Assembly (NCBI GenBank): GCA_028877195.1
Contig: JAPPIL010000041.1
Coordinates: 1-6,335 of the forward strand
From: Pseudomonadota bacterium
Lineage (GTDB): Bacteria > Bdellovibrionota_B > Oligoflexia > Oligoflexales > JAPPIL01
Reading direction: 5' to 3'
Length of the DNA: 6,335 bases
Shown here one piece after another: positions 4,008 to 6,335 of this stretch. Below the pieces are notes generated by a model. That model worked only from the letters and a program-made list of their open reading frames with translations, had not been told where the DNA came from and searched no databases. Position numbers and translations under genes: made by a program. Numbering within the stretch: the stretch's first letter is position 1; the number at the start of each line of letters is the position of its first letter.

Positions 4008-6251
4008 ATGAGCATGTCTAAAATCAACATCGTCGCCGCGGCTGCGAACAATCTCAAGCATATCAATGTTGACATCGCACGCAATGCCATCACTGCGATA
4101 ACGGGCGTGAGCGGCGCAGGCAAGAGTTCGCTGGTCAACGATGTTATCTTGCGTGAGTCGCAACGTCGTTTTCTCCAAACGATGGCACTCGGTATGCGTA
4201 AACATATCCAAGAACTGCGCAAGCCAAAGGTGCAGAGCATCGCCAATCTTTCGCCTGCTTTGATCCTACCGCAGGCAGCTGTTGCATTCCCTCCGCATGC
4301 TTGCGTGGGCAGTATCACGCGTTTAGGTGAGTATTTACAAATTCTTTTCGCTAGTTGCGGTGAGCGTCTATGTCCGCAGCATAATCTGCCAACGCAAGCC
4401 CAGAGTAGCAGTCAGGTTGCCGCCAACTTGCTGCAGCAATATCCCAACAAAACGCTAGTGGTTGCCGCCCAGCTTGCCTCTTGCCCTGATGACTGGCAAG
4501 CCTTGAAGCACAAGTATTTGCGGGTAATCGTTGATGGCAAACTTTACTCGCTTGATGATGATTTACCTGCAACTGGTAGTCGCTACGAGGTGGTTGTCGA
4601 TGCGATCAAAGTAAAACCGAGCACCGCACAGCGTCTGGAACGTAGCATTCAGCAAAGCACTATGCTCGGTAAAGGCTTTAGTCGTATTTATCTTTTTGCG
4701 CCGTCGCAACTTACCTTGTTACAGCACTGTTCTGCGCAGGACAGTTGCCCGCGTTGTGGGTTTAGTTGGCAAGGGCTTGAATATCACGACTTTGATCGCT
4801 ATGACCGCGGTGCTTGCCCTGTTTGTGAAGGCAAGGGTAGTTGTCGCGACTGTGCGGGCACGGGGATGCGCAAGGAGTTAGAGGCGATCAAAATTCAAGG
4901 TGTTTCATGGTCGCAGATGCAAGCCTTGCCGTTGACGGCGATACCGACATTGCTTGCGAAACTGCGGCATGGTTTTGCTGGTAGCGGCGACATCGGTGTT
5001 AAGGTTTGCGCAAGGATTAAGCGAGAAATATCCCAGCTGGTGGATTTAGGGCTTGGGCAGCTTACGGCGGCGCGAACTATTGCCACTTTATCAAGCGGAC
5101 AAAAACAAAAGATAAGATTTGCGACGCTGATCAGTGAAGAGATGAGCGGGGTTATTTATATCTTTGATGAACCGAGCCAAAGTCTTGCGGATCAAGACGT
5201 GGCACAGCTATTAGCAAAAATAAAACAGCTGAAGCAACGCAGTAACACCGTCTTGATCGTTGACCATCACCCGTTGTTGCTCAATGCCGCTGACCAAGTA
5301 ATCGCGCTGGGGCCGCGGGCGGGCAAAGAGGGTGGGCAGGTCGTCGCTTATCAACCAATCAAGCCGTCAGCAGTAAGTTCGCAGGTGCCGCGGCAGTTAA
5401 ACTTTTTCAGTCTCACTAAAGTTGCAGTCAATAACATTAAAATTAAAGAAGCGCAGTTTGCTTTACAGGCGATCAATGTCGTAACGGGCGTATCTGGTGC
5501 TGGCAAGTCTAGTCTTGTTGAGCATTGTCTCTACAAGTCTTTACAAGCTGGAGAGCCGCACAATTGTGCAGAGTTGCGGTTGCAGAAAAATTTCAATGCG
5601 GTGAAGTTGATCAAGCATCGGGCGAGTAGTTCAAATAATTTGGTCTGTGCCCAGCTGGGGATATTGCCCTTTATTCGCAACCTGTTCAGTCGTTTGCGGA
5701 GCAGTCAGATAGCGGGGTTTCAAGCTAAAGACTTTGGTATTCGGGGTGGCAATGGGCGTTGCCAACACTGCAAAGGTCTTGGCAGTATCGCAGCAACGGT
5801 ATCTTACTTGCCTGCAACGACTTGCCCTGTATGTGCTGGCAGTCGCTACAACGATGAAATACAGAGCATCTATTACCGTCAGCGTAATATCAGCGATGTG
5901 CTGGCCTTGACGATTGCGGAAGCGGCGGATTTTTTTCGCAACTTTGCTAAACTTCATTCTATCTTGACCTGTGCGCAAGGGTTGGGTCTTGGTTATATTC
6001 AACTCGGTCGCTCATTGCTAACCCTGTCGGGCGGCGAGGTGCAGCGCCTTAACCTTGTTCCTTATCTTTCCCTCTCCATGTCTGACATGCTGTTGATAAT
6101 AGATGAACCTGCGCGAGGGTTACACCCACATGATGTCCAACGTCTTTGTGAGGTGTTTGCGCGGCTTTGCCAACAAAAAGTGGCGACACTGGTGTTGGTT
6201 GATTACAATCAGCATCTTATTGCCAAGAGCGACTGGTTGATAGAGTTGTGA
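4008..6251 (+). CDS. Compact UvrA-like twin ABC ATPase lacking the insertion domain
   Basis: UvrA is the damage-sensing ATPase of nucleotide excision repair; this is a 747-residue relative, against about 940 for E. coli UvrA. NBD1 has Walker A GVSGAGKSS (33-41), a UvrB-binding-like region (about 122-240), six Cys (247, 250, 270, 273, 279, 282), signature LSSGQKQKIR (361-370), Walker B IYIFDEPS (383-390) and His420. NBD2 has Walker A GVSGAGKSS (494-502), paired zinc Cys 585/588 and 606/609, signature LSGGEVQRL (673-681) and Walker B LLIIDEP (695-701). Oddities: only five residues separate Cys273 from Cys279, where UvrA carries the roughly 110-130-residue insertion domain that faces DNA lesions. 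The switch His of NBD2 is Tyr733 (VDYN for VEHN). Signature 1 is degenerate. The FSFN motifs are lost. The protein ends at WLIEL without the usual GPEGG tail. It is therefore unlikely to be the cell's main UvrA. It could be a repair accessory, or a self-protection ATPase like the UvrA-related DrrC of Streptomyces; that is inference. Confidence 0.9.
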   Translation: MSMSKINIVAAAANNLKHINVDIARNAITAITGVSGAGKSSLVNDVILRESQRRFLQTMALGMRKHIQELRKPKVQSIANLSPALILPQAAVAFPPHACVGSITRLGEYLQILFASCGERLCPQHNLPTQAQSSSQVAANLLQQYPNKTLVVAAQLASCPDDWQALKHKYLRVIVDGKLYSLDDDLPATGSRYEVVVDAIKVKPSTAQRLERSIQQSTMLGKGFSRIYLFAPSQLTLLQHCSAQDSCPRCGFSWQGLEYHDFDRYDRGACPVCEGKGSCRDCAGTGMRKELEAIKIQGVSWSQMQALPLTAIPTLLAKLRHGFAGSGDIGVKVCARIKREISQLVDLGLGQLTAARTIATLSSGQKQKIRFATLISEEMSGVIYIFDEPSQSLADQDVAQLLAKIKQLKQRSNTVLIVDHHPLLLNAADQVIALGPRAGKEGGQVVAYQPIKPSAVSSQVPRQLNFFSLTKVAVNNIKIKEAQFALQAINVVTGVSGAGKSSLVEHCLYKSLQAGEPHNCAELRLQKNFNAVKLIKHRASSSNNLVCAQLGILPFIRNLFSRLRSSQIAGFQAKDFGIRGGNGRCQHCKGLGSIAATVSYLPATTCPVCAGSRYNDEIQSIYYRQRNISDVLALTIAEAADFFRNFAKLHSILTCAQGLGLGYIQLGRSLLTLSGGEVQRLNLVPYLSLSMSDMLLIIDEPARGLHPHDVQRLCEVFARLCQQKVATLVLVDYNQHLIAKSDWLIEL

Positions 6252-6317
6252 GGTATGATGATGTAAGGGTAGTTGTAGTAGCTTTGTTGCATAAGTAACA
6301 TCTCTCCTTTTTAGTAT
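6252..6317 (+). other. Downstream tail of the UvrA-like gene
   Basis: Sixty-six bases follow the stop codon. No hairpin with a T-run is visible, so no terminator for the UvrA-like gene can be called, and no further gene starts here. It contains the possible insertion-sequence end listed separately. Confidence 0.5.
6281..6294. mobile_element. Possible terminal inverted repeat of an IS5/IS903-like element
   Basis: GCTTTGTTGCATAA closely resembles the terminal repeat start of IS903-like elements (GGCTTTGTTGAATAA, from memory), with one central difference and the first G missing. Only about 40 bases follow before the poly-G, so no transposase or second end can be seen. Contigs often break inside such repeated elements, which fits the position. 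A chance match of a 14-base AT-rich word is quite possible. Confidence 0.25.
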
Positions 6318-6335
6318 GGGGGGGGGGGGGGGGGG
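6318..6335. repeat. Terminal 18-base poly-G, probable sequencing artefact
   Basis: The window ends in 18 uninterrupted G residues. Two-colour sequencers report absence of signal as G, and read-through past a fragment end commonly leaves such tails. Being at the exact contig end, it should be treated as non-genomic until shown otherwise. Confidence 0.8.

Noticed and set aside
3954..6002. Minus-strand frames (3954-4211, 3998-4318, 4351-4572, 4895-5086, 5631-6002) and the plus frame 4696-4881
   Set aside because: They overlap the UvrA-like gene in other frames and lack recognisable motifs or ribosome binding sites.
4008..6251. That this is the organism's standard uvrA
   Set aside because: It is about 190 residues short, lacks the insertion domain, and has altered ATPase motifs (Tyr733, LSSGQ); a canonical uvrA is expected elsewhere in the genome.

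Overview
This 6.3 kb fragment is probably the end of a short draft or metagenomic contig. The left edge cuts a gene, and the right edge stops in 18 consecutive G residues that look like a sequencing artefact. Two leftward genes encode N-terminal lipoprotein signals with a lipobox Cys at residue 17 and no Asp at +2, which fits a diderm (Gram-negative) bacterium. I cannot assign a phylum with confidence; a proteobacterium or relative would fit.

Layout, left to right. (1) Bases 1-1184, minus strand: a two-gene unit. The first gene is a 214-residue lipoprotein of unknown function with a probable two-helix membrane hairpin. Four bases downstream lies a trypsin-like serine protease lipoprotein, of which only the N-terminal 178 residues are present; catalytic His and Asp are visible, while the Ser lies outside the window. 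(2) Bases 1185-1824: a 640-base stretch with no convincing intact gene. It holds an AT-rich leader with a TATAAT box for the lipoprotein unit, three imperfect hairpins, and protein-like but broken reading frames that may be a decayed gene. (3) Bases 1825-3891, minus strand: a complete membrane-bound ion-pumping pyrophosphatase (hppA). Diagnostic residues point to the K+-dependent, H+-pumping, plant-like subtype. (4) Bases 3892-4007: a 116-base divergent intergenic region with a good -10 box for hppA. (5) Bases 4008-6251, plus strand: a compact 747-residue UvrA-like twin ABC ATPase. It lacks the lesion-facing insertion domain and has substitutions in several ATPase motifs. (6) Bases 6252-6335: a short tail with a sequence resembling an insertion-sequence end, then poly-G.

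The genes do not form one obvious pathway. The secreted protease and its lipoprotein partner are likely co-expressed. The pyrophosphatase is a housekeeping energy-conserving pump. The UvrA-like ATPase is the most unusual gene: it keeps the overall UvrA architecture and all conserved zinc-type cysteines but departs from canonical UvrA where damage recognition, possibly UvrB contact, and ATP hydrolysis take place. I found no CRISPR array, tRNA, rRNA or complete mobile element.
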